Assembly: GCA_022826945.1 (NCBI GenBank)
Contig: JAJDTY010000073.1
Span: 372,001-436,000 of the forward strand
Reading direction: 5' to 3'
DNA from: Candidatus Binatia bacterium
Lineage (GTDB): Bacteria > Desulfobacterota > Binatia > Bin18
Length of the DNA stretch: 64,000 nucleotides
Numbering within the stretch: the stretch's first letter is position 1; each line of letters starts with the position of its first letter. The position numbers and the translations under genes are program-made. Below are positions 12,943 through 24,134 of the stretch, one piece after another. Under the pieces are notes generated by a model. The model had not been told where the DNA came from. It saw only the letters and a program-made list of their open reading frames with translations, and ran no database searches.

Positions 12943-13653
12943 TCATAAACCTGGCTGCCCAGAACGCTGTTTCATCCGGTTGCGTTCAGCGTCAGAGCGA
13001 CGGATATACTGTGGGACGAGTTGGGATACGTCGTCGTGATCTCCCTGTTTGAATCGCAGCCAGGCTAAGCGAGCGACAATGCTGCCACACGGCAGGACAG
13101 CAGCAAGCGGCAGAACCTCAATATGGGGTCTGCAACGTTCCTGAATTATTTCACCGTAACGCTCAACGCCATCTCCAACAAAGAGGCATGGCCCACTGAT
13201 TTGGTTGGCCAACTCTTCGGGCGCGAGGACCATATCGTCAGTCAGACGGGTAATGTACCCGCCTGCGTCGCGGGCAAAGCAGGCAGCATATACTTCACGT
13301 TTGCGAGCGTCCAGCACAACGTACAGTCGGCCTGTCCAATGGGTCACTGCATGGGCAAGTGTGAGGAGCGTCGAGACGCCAGCAACCTGTTGAGACAAGG
13401 CATAGGCAAAACCTTTTGTCGTGCCAAGCGCGATGCGCAGACCGGAGAAGGCTCCGGGGCCGATCGTCACCCCTATCCCTGCGACCTCCGGCAGGCTGAT
13501 ATGAGACTGCTCAAGGACGTGGTGAATCAAGGGCAAAAGATTTTCCGCATGACTCACCGTAGCGTTACCTGATTGTTCTGCCAGAACACTGCCGTCCTGT
13601 ATCAGGCCGACACTCGCAATCGGGGTCGCCGCGTCTATGCCGAGAACGAGCAT
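12943..13653 (-). CDS. tsaB: tRNA threonylcarbamoyladenosine biosynthesis protein TsaB
   Basis: MLVLGIDAATPIASVGLI; GIGVTIGPGAFSGLRIALGTTKGFAYA. Confidence 0.95.
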   Translation of the reverse strand: MLVLGIDAATPIASVGLIQDGSVLAEQSGNATVSHAENLLPLIHHVLEQSHISLPEVAGIGVTIGPGAFSGLRIALGTTKGFAYALSQQVAGVSTLLTLAHAVTHWTGRLYVVLDARKREVYAACFARDAGGYITRLTDDMVLAPEELANQISGPCLFVGDGVERYGEIIQERCRPHIEVLPLAAVLPCGSIVARLAWLRFKQGDHDDVSQLVPQYIRRSDAERNRMKQRSGQPGL

Positions 13654-13662
13654 GTCAAGAGA

Positions 13663-14733
13663 TCAGCTGACAAGGCGTGAAATATCGTTGTAGAAGACCA
13701 GGACGATGAGCGAGACAATAACCAGGAAGCCAACGCGTAAAGCCATTTCTTTGGAACGATTACTCAACGGGCGGCCGATGAGGAGTTCAATGAGCATTAG
13801 CAACAGATGGCCGCCGTCAAGGATCGGGATAGGCAGAAGATTGAAAATGGCTAGGTTGACGTTCACGATGGCCGTGAAGCGCAGCAAATAATCCAATCCC
13901 AAACGCGCCTGCTGTCCAGCCACCTGCGCAATGAGAATGGGGCCGCCTAGCTCTTTGGTTGAAACCTCTCCACTTATAAGCTTAATAACGCTGTCCAGAA
14001 TGAGGTGCGTCCACAGCCAGGTTTGCTCCGCTCCAAGCGTTATCGCTCGTCCTATGGTAACAGCTTCGTTCGTAAAGGCCCGCTCAATGCCAATCACATA
14101 GACTTGCCCGCCGACGGGGTTGTCACGCAGTTGAGGGGTGACCGTTGTGGCAATAATCTGGCCGCGGCTCGCCTTTTGAATGACAAGGTCAATCTCATCC
14201 CCATTGCTAAGCTGAATCTGCTCAGCCAGTTCCTCCCAGGTGTGGACGGGAACCCCATCGATTTTGAGGATCTCGTCTTCCGGTTCTAGACCAGCCGCTT
14301 CTGCGGGCATGTTCGCTACGACTCCACCAACCGTGGGCTGATCGACTGGGACATTGACGCCAAATTGGGCAAAGGCCAGACTGAAAACGACGAAAGCCAT
14401 CAGAAAGTTGGCCAATGGTCCGGCAGAGACAATCAGAAAGCGTTTTGGCAAAGATTTATGAGTAAAGGAACGGTGCAGGTCAGCCTCATCCACCTCCTCA
14501 CCGATTTCCTCTCCAACCATCTTCACATAGCCACCTAGAGGAATGGCGCTGAGTAAATACTCCGTCTCGCCGATCTTACGACCGATGAGTTTCGGACCAA
14601 ATCCGAGTGAGAATCGCTCAACTCCAACACCGGCCCATTTGGCGGTCAGGAAGTGCCCCAATTCGTGCACAAAAATAATTAATCCAAAGACGATAACCAC
14701 TCGTAGCGCAACATCAAAAGTTGAAAGATCCAT
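13663..14733 (-). CDS. rseP: RIP metalloprotease RseP (site-2 protease)
   Basis: VFGLIIFVHELGHFLTAKWAGVGVERFSLGFGPKL (HExxH), PDZ, LLPIPILDGGHLL. ORF opens at 14832, but MDLSTFDVALRVV at 14733 avoids overlap with cdsA. Confidence 0.95.
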   Translation of the reverse strand: MDLSTFDVALRVVIVFGLIIFVHELGHFLTAKWAGVGVERFSLGFGPKLIGRKIGETEYLLSAIPLGGYVKMVGEEIGEEVDEADLHRSFTHKSLPKRFLIVSAGPLANFLMAFVVFSLAFAQFGVNVPVDQPTVGGVVANMPAEAAGLEPEDEILKIDGVPVHTWEELAEQIQLSNGDEIDLVIQKASRGQIIATTVTPQLRDNPVGGQVYVIGIERAFTNEAVTIGRAITLGAEQTWLWTHLILDSVIKLISGEVSTKELGGPILIAQVAGQQARLGLDYLLRFTAIVNVNLAIFNLLPIPILDGGHLLLMLIELLIGRPLSNRSKEMALRVGFLVIVSLIVLVFYNDISRLVS

Positions 14734-14764
14734 GCCCACATACTCCTCGGCTTTCGGGCCAGAT

Positions 14765-15574
14765 TTAATGCCACAACATACTATAGTAATAGATAAAGGC
14801 ACCTGGGAAAAGTAAACTATCAATACGATCAAGCACTCCGCCGTGGCCGGGAAAGAGACGGCCTGAGTCTTTTGCGCTGCAGGCCCGCTTCAAGGCAGAC
14901 TCACACAGGTCGCCCAACTGAGCGAGTCCTCCCATCAGAAGCGCAAGGACCACTAGTTCGGGCGCAGATCGATTGGGCAGGAGATACTGCCAGGCGACGA
15001 GAGCGGCGATGCAATGCCCGCCTATCGATCCGACGCTTCCCTCTATGGTTTTGCCGGGACTGATATACGGGAGCAGTTTCCGTTTTCCCCATATTCGTCC
15101 AACGGCATACCCTCCGGTGTCTCCAAGCATGGCCACAAGTAGTATAAAAAAAATCCATTCCGCGCCTTCCGGACCGCGATGTATCCACAGCAAGTGTGGA
15201 AAAAGGAACCCAATATACACAACACCAAGTACGAAGAGGCTCGTTGTTTGGATTCCTCGCGCTGGGTGACGGTCTCGAAGACTTAGGATAAAAACCAGTA
15301 CAAAACCAAGGGTCAATGCGCCGCCGCTGAGCCGCATATCGCCCGCTAGCATGCTGAGTGCGACAAGCATGCCCCACAGTTCACCGATGACCGGAGAAAG
15401 GGTGCATTGGGCCCGCGTGAGTGAGAAGTATTCATATAAGCCGACACCAGTCAGCACCAGAATGGCACTCGAAAAGCCCCATTCCGGCGCAGAGTGTATC
15501 AGGAAGATGAGAAGGGGAAGCGCGACCGCGGCGGTCAGGAGCCTAGTGCGCAGCACGTTTGAGCTCAGTCTCAA
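14765..15574 (-). CDS. cdsA: Phosphatidate cytidylyltransferase
   Basis: DTGGYAVGRIWGKRKLLPYISPGKTIEGSVGSIGG...LGDLCESALKRACSAKDSGRLFPGHGGVLDRIDSL (CdsA signature). Confidence 0.97.
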   Translation of the reverse strand: MRLSSNVLRTRLLTAAVALPLLIFLIHSAPEWGFSSAILVLTGVGLYEYFSLTRAQCTLSPVIGELWGMLVALSMLAGDMRLSGGALTLGFVLVFILSLRDRHPARGIQTTSLFVLGVVYIGFLFPHLLWIHRGPEGAEWIFFILLVAMLGDTGGYAVGRIWGKRKLLPYISPGKTIEGSVGSIGGHCIAALVAWQYLLPNRSAPELVVLALLMGGLAQLGDLCESALKRACSAKDSGRLFPGHGGVLDRIDSLLFPGAFIYYYSMLWH

Positions 15575-16319
15575 TCAGCTGCTCGGTCGTCCGACCGAAA
15601 CGCCGATCCCGCTGCTGATAATCCGCCAGTGCCTGCAAGAAGGCGTCGCGGTCGAAGTCTGGCCACAGGGTATCGGTCACATAGAGTTCCGTGTAGGCCA
15701 ACTGCCAGAGCATGAAGTTACTGATCCGGAACTCTCCACTCGTCCGAATAAGGAGGTCCGGAGCGGGGATATCTGCCGTCCACAATGATTGTTCGATCGC
15801 CTGCTGGTCAATCTCGAATGGCCGCAGTTGTCCCGCCTGTACGGCGGTCGCCAGAGTCTGTACGGCGGCAACGATTTCTTCCCGTGCACTATAGCTCACA
15901 GCTAGTACAACAGTCAGTCCGGTGTTGTCTCGGGTTGCGGCAATAGCGTCAAGCAGAGATTTCCGAACCGTCGCTGGAAGGCGACTCAGATTACCAATGG
16001 CACGCAGGCGGATATTATACCGCATCATACGACGGAGTTCCGTCCGAAGGTAGCGATTGAGGAGTCCCATGAGCGCCCGAACCTCACGGGGCGGCCGCTG
16101 CCAGTTCTCCGAAGAGAAGGCGTACAGGGTCAGATACGAGAGACCGATGCCGCGGCTCATCTCGACGATATTGCGGACCGCTTCTTTCCCACGCTTGTGG
16201 CCCTCGATACGGCTCAGCCCGCGTCGCTGCGCCCACCGCCCGTTCCCATCCATAATAATGGCAACATGACGGGGCAATTGGTCTTTCTCAAGGATGACGC
16301 TCACGCGTATAAACAGCAA
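15543..16319 (-). CDS. uppS: Isoprenyl transferase (undecaprenyl diphosphate synthase)
   Basis: LPRHVAIIMDGNGRWAQRRGLSRIEGHKRG; TSGEFRISNFMLWQLAYTELYVTDTLWPDF. Confidence 0.97.
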   Translation of the reverse strand: MLFIRVSVILEKDQLPRHVAIIMDGNGRWAQRRGLSRIEGHKRGKEAVRNIVEMSRGIGLSYLTLYAFSSENWQRPPREVRALMGLLNRYLRTELRRMMRYNIRLRAIGNLSRLPATVRKSLLDAIAATRDNTGLTVVLAVSYSAREEIVAAVQTLATAVQAGQLRPFEIDQQAIEQSLWTADIPAPDLLIRTSGEFRISNFMLWQLAYTELYVTDTLWPDFDRDAFLQALADYQQRDRRFGRTTEQLIETELKRAAH

Positions 16320-16367
16320 GTTAGAATAGATTGCTCACATGGCCAGTCGCAGGAAAACATTATCCCC

Positions 16368-16925
16368 TTATACCGCCATCAACTCTTCCTCTTTCAGCTT
16401 GAGGATATGGTCAAGTTTTTCGATATATTCATTCGTCATCTTTTGGACACGGTCCTGTGCGGTGTGCAGTTCATCTTCGGTAATTTCTTTATCCTTTTGC
16501 ATTTCCTTGAGATAGTCATTGGCCTCGCGTCTATGGTTCCGCATAGAGATCCGGTATTCCTCCGCACTTTTCCGAATTTTTCGGACAAAATCTTTCCGCC
16601 GTTCTTCGGTGAGTTCGGGTATGGGGACACGAATGATTTTCCCATCGTTGACTGGAGTCAGGCCTAAGTCCGCCTGATAAATCGCCTTTTCCACATCACC
16701 GATAATATTTTTTTCGTATGGCTGGACCACAAGAAGACGTGCTTCTGGAGCAGACAAAGAGGCGAGTTGATTAAGTGGAGTTGGGGATCCGTAATACTCC
16801 ACCATCACGCCTTCGATTAATGACGTGGAGGCACGACCGGTGCGCACTTTCGAAAACTCGACACGGAGCGACCCAAGTGTTTGCTCCATTTCCTGCTTCA
16901 TTTGTTCCAAAACTTCGGCGCTCAT
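16368..16925 (-). CDS. frr: Ribosome recycling factor
   Basis: [46 protein letters not shown]. Confidence 0.98.
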   Translation of the reverse strand: MSAEVLEQMKQEMEQTLGSLRVEFSKVRTGRASTSLIEGVMVEYYGSPTPLNQLASLSAPEARLLVVQPYEKNIIGDVEKAIYQADLGLTPVNDGKIIRVPIPELTEERRKDFVRKIRKSAEEYRISMRNHRREANDYLKEMQKDKEITEDELHTAQDRVQKMTNEYIEKLDHILKLKEEELMAV

Positions 16926-17653
16926 AGCTCCCCTCCATTGACCACCGTTCCGATAGGCTCTCCACGTACCACGCGCTGGATATTACCAGGTTCAAGCATA
17001 CTGAACACAATGATGGGGAGGTGATTGTCCATGCACAATGATATCGCAGTGGAGTCCATGACCTTGAGGTTTTGCTGCAAGACTTCAAGATAGGTCAAGT
17101 TCTGATACCGCTCGGCCGCCGAGTCTTTCATTGGGTCAGCGCTATAGATCCCATCGACCTTGGTTGCTTTGAAAATAGCTTGTGCCCCAATTTCCATAGC
17201 CCGCAAGCTGGCGGCGGTGTCCGTGGTAAAATACGGATTTCCGGTACCGGAAGCAAAAATGACGATCCGGCCTTTCTCAAGATGGCGGGTAGCACGCCGT
17301 CGAATATACGGTTCCGCCACCTGCGATACGGTTAGGGCTGACATCACACGCGTAGGGACCTCTAACTTCTCCAGAGCTTCCTGCATGGCTAAGCTATTGA
17401 TCACCGTGGCCAGCATCCCCATATAATCGCCGGTCGCCCGCGCAATCCCTCTTGAATTCGCGTCTACTCCACGCAGTATGTTCCCTCCACCAAGGACCAA
17501 AGCAATCTCACACCCTAGCGCATGAATCTCCTGAATCTCTCCGGCGATGCGAGCCAAGACAACATCATCAATCCCATAGCCTCGTTCGCCAGCGAGCGCT
17601 TCTCCTCCTAACTTGAGGAGAACGCGCTGGTATGATGCAGACTTTGTCGTCAT
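16922..17653 (-). CDS. pyrH: Uridylate kinase
   Basis: [52 protein letters not shown]. Confidence 0.98.
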   Translation of the reverse strand: MTTKSASYQRVLLKLGGEALAGERGYGIDDVVLARIAGEIQEIHALGCEIALVLGGGNILRGVDANSRGIARATGDYMGMLATVINSLAMQEALEKLEVPTRVMSALTVSQVAEPYIRRRATRHLEKGRIVIFASGTGNPYFTTDTAASLRAMEIGAQAIFKATKVDGIYSADPMKDSAAERYQNLTYLEVLQQNLKVMDSTAISLCMDNHLPIIVFSMLEPGNIQRVVRGEPIGTVVNGGEL

Positions 17654-17658
17654 GCAGC

Positions 17659-18282
17659 CTACTCAGTCCCTCCGTTAGCGGCGCTTGCTTCTCCGATCTG
17701 GAAACGCGCAAATCGGTGGACAACAATATTTTCACCCGTCTTACTCACCGCATCATTGACAATCTCTTGTACGGTTTTGCTCGGTTCCCGAATATAGGAT
17801 TGTTCGAGCAAACACACTTCGCTGTAAAACTTCTCGACTTTTCCTGAAACGATCTTCTCGATAACCTGCGCCGGCTTTCCAGACGCTTCGGCCTGTGTCT
17901 GATAGACCGTCCGCTCCCGCTCAAGCTCTGCCTCGGTAATGTCTTCTCGACGCACGCAGCGTGGATTTGCGGCAGCCACTTGCATCGCAAGGTCTTTGAC
18001 AAGCTGTTGGAACTCCTCAGTCCGAGCGACAAAGTCCGTCTCACAATTCACTTCGACCAAGACGCCGATCTTGCCACCCCCGTGAATATAGGAGCCAACC
18101 ACGCCCTGCTCTGCCGCGCGTCCAGCCCGCTTTGCGGCAGCGGCCAATCCTTTCTCACGAAGGAAGTCAATGGCTTTTTCAATATTCCCATTATTTTCGG
18201 CGAGCGCTTTTTTGCAGTTGACAATACCCGCACCTGTCCGCTCGCGCAGTTCTTTTACCTGGGCCATCGAAATATCGCTCAC
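17659..18282 (-). CDS. tsf: Elongation factor Ts
   Basis: [63 protein letters not shown]. Confidence 0.98.
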   Translation of the reverse strand: MSDISMAQVKELRERTGAGIVNCKKALAENNGNIEKAIDFLREKGLAAAAKRAGRAAEQGVVGSYIHGGGKIGVLVEVNCETDFVARTEEFQQLVKDLAMQVAAANPRCVRREDITEAELERERTVYQTQAEASGKPAQVIEKIVSGKVEKFYSEVCLLEQSYIREPSKTVQEIVNDAVSKTGENIVVHRFARFQIGEASAANGGTE

Positions 18283-19133
18283 GCCTCACTCCCTTCCTCA
18301 ATAGACGCCGCCTCTGTCGGAGTGTCTTCGGCTTGCGCCTCAGGAGATGGCGCCGGAGATTCCGTCATATCCGGTCCAGCGTGCGTTTCTGTTTCTTCTT
18401 GGTCCGCTTGGTCCAGAGCTTCACCCTCGCCTTGTTGCTGCTCTTGATACAGCGTCCGCCCCTCTATGGAAGCGTCAGCGATGGCGTCCACAAAAAGACG
18501 AATAGCCCGAATGGCATCATCATTCCCTGGGATTTTATGCGTAATCAGGTCCGGATCACAGTTTGAATCAATCGCCGCGACAACTGGCAGGCCGAGCTTA
18601 TTCGCCTCCCGCACGGCGATTTCTTCCTTCTTGGTGTCAACGACAAATATCGCATCAGGCAGCTTCCGCATCGTTTTGATGCCACCTAATACATTCATCA
18701 GCTTATCCCGCTCCCGACTAATCCCTAAGAGTTCTTTCTTTGTCAGCGCATCAGCAATCGCGGCTGTTTCGAGCATCTCCTCGACTCGTTTCAGTCGATC
18801 AATAGACTTCCGGATGGTTTGAAAGTTCGTTAACATCCCACCCAGCCAGCGGTTATTGACATAAAACATTTCACACCGCTCGGCTGCTTCACGCACGACT
18901 TCCTGCGCCTGCTTCTTGGTTCCGACAAAGAGAATCTGCCCCCCATCTGCGACCAGATCGCGAATGAAGCCGCACGCGTCGCGTAACATGCCCACGGTTT
19001 GCTGCAAGTCGATGATGTGGATTCCGTTGCGGGCACCAAAAATATAGGGCTTCATTTTTGGGTTCCAGCGACTTGTCTGGTGGCCAAAGTGAACCCCAGC
19101 CTCAAGCAGTTGCTTGATCGTAATCTCAACCAT
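18279..19133 (-). CDS. rpsB: 30S ribosomal protein S2
   Basis: [43 protein letters not shown]; acidic C-terminal extension. Confidence 0.98.
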   Translation of the reverse strand: MVEITIKQLLEAGVHFGHQTSRWNPKMKPYIFGARNGIHIIDLQQTVGMLRDACGFIRDLVADGGQILFVGTKKQAQEVVREAAERCEMFYVNNRWLGGMLTNFQTIRKSIDRLKRVEEMLETAAIADALTKKELLGISRERDKLMNVLGGIKTMRKLPDAIFVVDTKKEEIAVREANKLGLPVVAAIDSNCDPDLITHKIPGNDDAIRAIRLFVDAIADASIEGRTLYQEQQQGEGEALDQADQEETETHAGPDMTESPAPSPEAQAEDTPTEAASIEEGSEA

Positions 19134-19235
19134 GTAGAGAGCACCTTTCTTTCTTAACTATGCGTGGAATATGCTTAATTTCAGGGAGGAATTTTGTATC
19201 AAAGGCGAAAAATCTTTGCAATGCGCCAGAGAGCG

Positions 19236-20564
19236 CTATTGATTCATAGACTCAAGAAATTCTTGATTATCCTTTGTCCCCTGGATTTTATCCATAAAAA
19301 ATTCCATTGCTTCGACGGCGTTCATTTGGGTCAGCAATTGTCTAAGAAGCCGCACTCGGTCCAAGGTCTTCTTGGTCAGCAACATCTCTTCCTTGCGGGT
19401 GCCGGAGCGGCCAATGTCCATGGCAGGAAAAATCCGCTTATCCATCAGGCGGCGATCCAGGTGGATTTCCATATTACCAGTCCCTTTGAATTCTTCAAAG
19501 ATGACTTCATCCATACGACTGCCGGTATCGACTAAGGCCGTCCCAATAATGGTTAAGCTGCCCCCGTCTTCAATGTTGCGTGCCGCTCCAAAGAATTTTT
19601 TCGGCATCCGTAAGGCGTTGGCATCCACACCACCGGACAGTAATTTTCCACTCGGCGGAACCACCGCGTTATTCGCGCGCGCTAAACGGGTAATACTATC
19701 GAGTAAGACGACAACGTCTTTTCCATGCTCGACCAGACGTTTTGCTTTTTCTAAGACCATCTCCGCCACCTGTACATGCCGATTCGCCGGTTCGTCAAAC
19801 GTCGAACTCACAACCTCGGCACGGACTGAGCGCTGCATATCTGTGACTTCCTCTGGTCGCTCATCAATCAATAAGACAATCAAAATGACCTCTTTATGAT
19901 TGTGAACAATACCGTGCGCCAAACTTTGCAGCATCATGGTCTTGCCTGTACGAGGGGCGGCAACAATTAAGCCACGTTGACCCTTTCCTATGGGAGTGAA
20001 CAGATCTATGGTCCGCGTTGTATACTCCTCAAAATTGTGTTCGAGCCGAAGTTGTTCCTCGGGGTAGAGTGGCGTCAAATTGTCAAAAAGGATTTTATCT
20101 CGGGCGCGTTCAGGCTCCTCATAGTTCGTTGCTTCAACTTTCAGTAACGCGAAATAACGCTCGCCTTCCTTGGGTGGACGGATTTGTCCGGCCACCACGT
20201 CTCCGGTGCGGAGATTAAACCGTCGAATCTGGCTCGGTGACACATAAATGTCATCCGGCCCCGGCAGATAATTGTAGTCAGGAGAACGGAGGAAACCGAA
20301 CCCATCAGAGAGAATCTCTAGCACCCCTTCACCGTAGATGAAGCCGCTCTGCTCGGCCTGGGCTTGGAGAATAGAAAAAATCAAGTCTTGTTTACGGAGA
20401 CTGGATGCTCCTTCGACATTAAAATTTCGGGCGATCTCCGCCAGTTCGCCAATTTTCTTTGATTTCAGAGACTTCAGGTTCAGACCGACATCCTCGCCGT
20501 CTCCATTAATGCGAACCTCCTGGAGTCCGTTTACAGTATCATTCTTTGCGGTCGTTCGACCCAT
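19236..20564 (-). CDS. rho: Transcription termination factor Rho
   Basis: [82 protein letters not shown]. Confidence 0.98.
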   Translation of the reverse strand: MGRTTAKNDTVNGLQEVRINGDGEDVGLNLKSLKSKKIGELAEIARNFNVEGASSLRKQDLIFSILQAQAEQSGFIYGEGVLEILSDGFGFLRSPDYNYLPGPDDIYVSPSQIRRFNLRTGDVVAGQIRPPKEGERYFALLKVEATNYEEPERARDKILFDNLTPLYPEEQLRLEHNFEEYTTRTIDLFTPIGKGQRGLIVAAPRTGKTMMLQSLAHGIVHNHKEVILIVLLIDERPEEVTDMQRSVRAEVVSSTFDEPANRHVQVAEMVLEKAKRLVEHGKDVVVLLDSITRLARANNAVVPPSGKLLSGGVDANALRMPKKFFGAARNIEDGGSLTIIGTALVDTGSRMDEVIFEEFKGTGNMEIHLDRRLMDKRIFPAMDIGRSGTRKEEMLLTKKTLDRVRLLRQLLTQMNAVEAMEFFMDKIQGTKDNQEFLESMNQ

Positions 20565-20626
20565 ATCTTCCTCCTACTTGTCTGCAGTAGTAAACTGGAG
20601 GGACGTATCCTTGGTATTACGCATTG

Positions 20627-20646
20627 CCGAGGCATATCCGCCTCGG
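20627..20646. promoter_or_regulatory. Perfect 7-bp stem, 6-nt loop hairpin (CCGAGGC-ATATCC-GCCTCGG) in the rho 5' leader
   Basis: Direct inspection; about 63 nt upstream of the rho ATG; not followed by a T-tract on either strand. Confidence 0.4.
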
Positions 20647-20794
20647 ACGCCAATTGCCCGTGTTAGGGGAAAAACCATCAAGAAATAGCGGTATGCCGGT
20701 GAGAAATTCTTTTTCAGAGTGATCTACAAAGGACGATTTATCCTCTGAGAGATACCTTCATAATACACCCTCACCAACCTGTCAACGAAAAGAC

Positions 20795-21730
20795 TCACTC
20801 CCAGACAGCGGACAACTCCAGCAGGAGTCCGGCAAAATCAGCAGGATAAGGCGCCTGAATTGTCACCATTGTATGGTCTTGGGGATGCCTGAACTCAATC
20901 GCCTGAGCGTGCAATGCTTGACGAGGAAAGTGCCGAACCTCAGGGGGTAATGTGTTCTCCATACGCCGTGACCCATACAGATCATCCCCTATAATGGGGT
21001 GGTTGAGTGCAGCGAGATGAACCCGTAGTTGATGGGTTCGGCCAGTCTTAGGAAAGAGCTGGACAAGAGAAACACTGCGACACGACCTCAGCACTTCATA
21101 CCGACTGACCGCCGGACGGCTCTTCCTGGCGTGGATGGACATTTTCTTCCGCTCCTGTGGATGCCGACCAATAGGAAAAGTGATCTCCCCCTCATGCTGC
21201 GGCAGGCATCCAACTACGACAGCTCGGTAAGTTTTACGCACTTGTCTCGATTTGAATTGTTCAGAGAGGGCTTCCAACGCTATATGATGCTTTGCGACGA
21301 GCAAGACGCCGGACGTATCCTTATCAAGTCTATGTACAATCCCCGGACGGAGCGATGCTTCTTCGACATTCCATCCCCAGTGTGCCAGCAAGGCGTTCAC
21401 CACCGTACCATGCCACTGACCGGGGGCGGGATGCACAACCATACCGGGCGGTTTATTAATTGCGGCCAGACTGTCATCTTCGTACAAGATATCGAGCGGA
21501 ATATCTTCCGGCGTGGCAGTCGTTGGTGGTGAAGGAAGGGGAGCTATTTCTATGATTTCCCCGCTACGGACAGGATAGCTCGCCTTTTGGGGAGTTCCGT
21601 CTACCAAAACATGGCCCCGTTTAATGAACAGCTTTGCCTGGGACCGACTGATTTTCGCCAGGGAGGCCACTACCATATCTAAACGCTGACCGATCTGAGC
21701 GAGCGGAATCTGAAGATGTTGGACTGTCAC
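20795..21730 (-). CDS. rluD: RluA-family 23S rRNA pseudouridine synthase (RluD-like)
   Basis: S4 domain start; RPGIVHRLDKDTSGVLLVAKHHIAL; GRTHQLRVHLAALNHPIIGDDLYG. Confidence 0.93.
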   Translation of the reverse strand: MTVQHLQIPLAQIGQRLDMVVASLAKISRSQAKLFIKRGHVLVDGTPQKASYPVRSGEIIEIAPLPSPPTTATPEDIPLDILYEDDSLAAINKPPGMVVHPAPGQWHGTVVNALLAHWGWNVEEASLRPGIVHRLDKDTSGVLLVAKHHIALEALSEQFKSRQVRKTYRAVVVGCLPQHEGEITFPIGRHPQERKKMSIHARKSRPAVSRYEVLRSCRSVSLVQLFPKTGRTHQLRVHLAALNHPIIGDDLYGSRRMENTLPPEVRHFPRQALHAQAIEFRHPQDHTMVTIQAPYPADFAGLLLELSAVWE

Positions 21731-22665
21731 GAGGGGGTATTTCCAGTTGATGAGAGGAAACGACGAGCCCGGTCAGCATCCTCTCGGATCTGCTGCACGA
21801 GTTCTTCGACCGACGAGAACTTCCGCTCTGCTCGCAGGTGCTTGACAAAGCTCACCCGGAGACGTTTTCCGTACAGGTCGGCGGAGAAGTCAAAAAGGTT
21901 TGTTTCAACGGTTCTCTGATTTTCGCCAAAAGTCGGATTCACCCCAACATTTGCTACGGCATCATACTCCCCGTCGTCTACACAGGCTCGGACTGCGTAC
22001 ACTCCATTCGGCAACAGCACTGATGTCCGCGGACGGATATTCGCAGTCGGGAATCCGATCTGCCGACCGCGCTGAAATCCCTTAACAACCCGGCCACTTA
22101 CCGCATACTGCTGCTCCAACAGCTTGGTTGCCTCGTGCAGTTTGCCAGCTTGGAGCAGTGAGCGCACTACGGTACTGCTGACCTCTTGCTGCCCCACAGT
22201 CACCGACCCTATGACCTCCACCTCAAATCCCCACCGCTTTCCTAGGGCACTGAGCAGGCGAGCATTGCCGGCCCGGTCTCGACCAAAACTGAAATTATGA
22301 CCGACCAGAATTTTTTCGACGCCAATTGAGTCGAGCAGATATTGACGCACAAACGCTTCGGGGGCGAGCTGCGAAAAGTTACGCCCAAATCGCTGTAACA
22401 CGATTCCATCGACACCCAACTCAGCAATCCGCCGGAGCTTCTCACGTAAACTGAGAATCAACGGCACTGGGCTTTCGGGCCGCAACACCGAAAGAGGGTG
22501 AGGGTAAAATGTCATGGCCAGAGCGGTCCCCTGGCGCACTCTGGCTTCTTCGACAAGCCGAGAGAGAATCATCCGATGGCCCAAGTGCACCCCATCGAAA
22601 TTTCCGAGACCAATGACCGGATGGGGGAACAGCAAGTGGTGCGAGGCGTGTCGGATAATTTTCAT
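21727..22665 (-). CDS. ribF: Bifunctional riboflavin kinase/FAD synthetase
   Basis: VIGLGNFDGVHLGHRMILSRLVEEAR; GRQIGFPTANIRPRTSVLLPNGVYAV; 4-nt overlap with rluD. Confidence 0.96.
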   Translation of the reverse strand: MKIIRHASHHLLFPHPVIGLGNFDGVHLGHRMILSRLVEEARVRQGTALAMTFYPHPLSVLRPESPVPLILSLREKLRRIAELGVDGIVLQRFGRNFSQLAPEAFVRQYLLDSIGVEKILVGHNFSFGRDRAGNARLLSALGKRWGFEVEVIGSVTVGQQEVSSTVVRSLLQAGKLHEATKLLEQQYAVSGRVVKGFQRGRQIGFPTANIRPRTSVLLPNGVYAVRACVDDGEYDAVANVGVNPTFGENQRTVETNLFDFSADLYGKRLRVSFVKHLRAERKFSSVEELVQQIREDADRARRFLSSTGNTPS

Positions 22666-22700
22666 ACTCAGTGCCCCGAAGAAGTCCAGGGGTGGGTATG

Positions 22701-23534
22701 CTAACGTCCAAGCGTCTGGAGCATGGTTTGTGCTTCAACCGTTTGGGCGGCTGACGGATGGTCGTTAACGAGCTTCTGAAGAATCAGGCGGGCGTCCGTC
22801 TTATCTCCAATCGCAAGAAATGCCTGAGCCTGTCGCAGGAGGGCTGCGGCAACGCGATCACCCCGTCGATATGAGAGAACATCATTAAACTCCAGGATGG
22901 CTCGATTATAGTCATTCTGGACGTAGTGGCTCTCGCCTATCCAATACTGTGCATCATCCGCCATTTGTGATTCAGGGCAGCGACGCTGAAAGGTGCGGAA
23001 TTCCTGAATCGCAGGATTATACCTTTGGTCTTGAAAGAGCCGAACTGCTCCTCGATAAAGGTCTTGACACTCTGGAGTATCAGCAGTCGAAGGTGAGCTG
23101 ATGGAGGCAGGAGGAATTCCCGGCGGATCAAGAGGGAAAGGGAGAGAGGAGGTAGGAGGCGTCTGGGTGCTTGGTCCGACAGGTTCATCCAATCCAGGCT
23201 CGGGCTTGTGTCCAGCAAAGCGCAGTTGCCTTTCAACGACGCCTAACCGTTCCTCAAGAGCGCCTAAGCGCTGCTCGATTCTACGCAGGGATGGGATGGT
23301 TTCACTCTCCCGTTTAGAGAGGCGGGTCAGATTATGCTCGAACTCTTCAAGCTTGCCTTGCAGTTGCTGGACCTTGCGGCCCAGACTATCGATTGAGGCG
23401 TCCGTATTGGCCACTTGGGTGCGTATTGCCCTGCGTTCACTCTGCACCTGTTGCAGGTCCGCTTGGGTTGCGCATCCAGCAAGCCAGAAGCCTAGCAGGA
23501 TCACAGGGCATAGCAGGCAGTGACTAGCTCTCAC
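22701..23534 (-). CDS. cpoB: Tol-Pal system protein CpoB/YbgF
   Basis: Lipoprotein-like N-terminus (LLGFWLAGCATQ), coiled coil, C-terminal TPRs (DLYRGAVRLFQDQRYNPAIQEFRTF). ORF opens at 23615 inside pal; a GTG at 23534 is the likelier start. Confidence 0.88.
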   Translation of the reverse strand: MRASHCLLCPVILLGFWLAGCATQADLQQVQSERRAIRTQVANTDASIDSLGRKVQQLQGKLEEFEHNLTRLSKRESETIPSLRRIEQRLGALEERLGVVERQLRFAGHKPEPGLDEPVGPSTQTPPTSSLPFPLDPPGIPPASISSPSTADTPECQDLYRGAVRLFQDQRYNPAIQEFRTFQRRCPESQMADDAQYWIGESHYVQNDYNRAILEFNDVLSYRRGDRVAAALLRQAQAFLAIGDKTDARLILQKLVNDHPSAAQTVEAQTMLQTLGR

Positions 23535-23569
23535 AGCACGTGTGTAGAGCCAGAGCTGACGCCCGTTGC

Positions 23570-24103
23570 CTAGCGTAGGACTGAGAAATGGCCGCGTCGA
23601 TTTCGCTGCCAACATGATTCATTCGCATCAGTACACTGGGGTAGTTCTTCGCCATAACTAATGACGGAGAGCCGCTCGGCAGGGACCCCTAAAGTAATGA
23701 GATAATCCTGCGCGGCACGGGCTCGTTTTGTGCCAAGGGCAAGATTGTATTCGGCCGTTCCCCTCTCATCACAGTGCCCTTCAATTTCTACTTTGGCCTC
23801 GGCATTGTTTTGCAGCCAGTCGGCATTCGCTTGCAGAGTTTGCCGCGCCTCTTCAGACAGCTCAAACGAGTCATAGCTAAAGAAGACGTCTTGTAAGGGT
23901 CCGCCCTCTCCGTCTTCCTGGACACGATCTTGGAGGCGTTCGCCCTCCCCAATCTCAGCTTCACCCATCCCTGACGTACCAGAGCCCGTACTCGGAGTTC
24001 CATACCTCATCTGCTGAGGGGATTGTTTCGGACAGCCGATCAAAGCCAGGGAGAGAAGGAGTACGCCTATCAGCCACCCACCACGGAATGTATTATTAAC
24101 CAT
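23570..24103 (-). CDS. pal: Peptidoglycan-associated lipoprotein Pal (OmpA domain)
   Basis: LALIGCPKQ lipobox; VEIEGHCDERGTAEYNLALGTKRARAAQDYLITLGV. Confidence 0.96.
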   Translation of the reverse strand: MVNNTFRGGWLIGVLLLSLALIGCPKQSPQQMRYGTPSTGSGTSGMGEAEIGEGERLQDRVQEDGEGGPLQDVFFSYDSFELSEEARQTLQANADWLQNNAEAKVEIEGHCDERGTAEYNLALGTKRARAAQDYLITLGVPAERLSVISYGEELPQCTDANESCWQRNRRGHFSVLR

Positions 24104-24134
24104 TTTTCACCATTTTCCCTCGTCCCACGCATAC

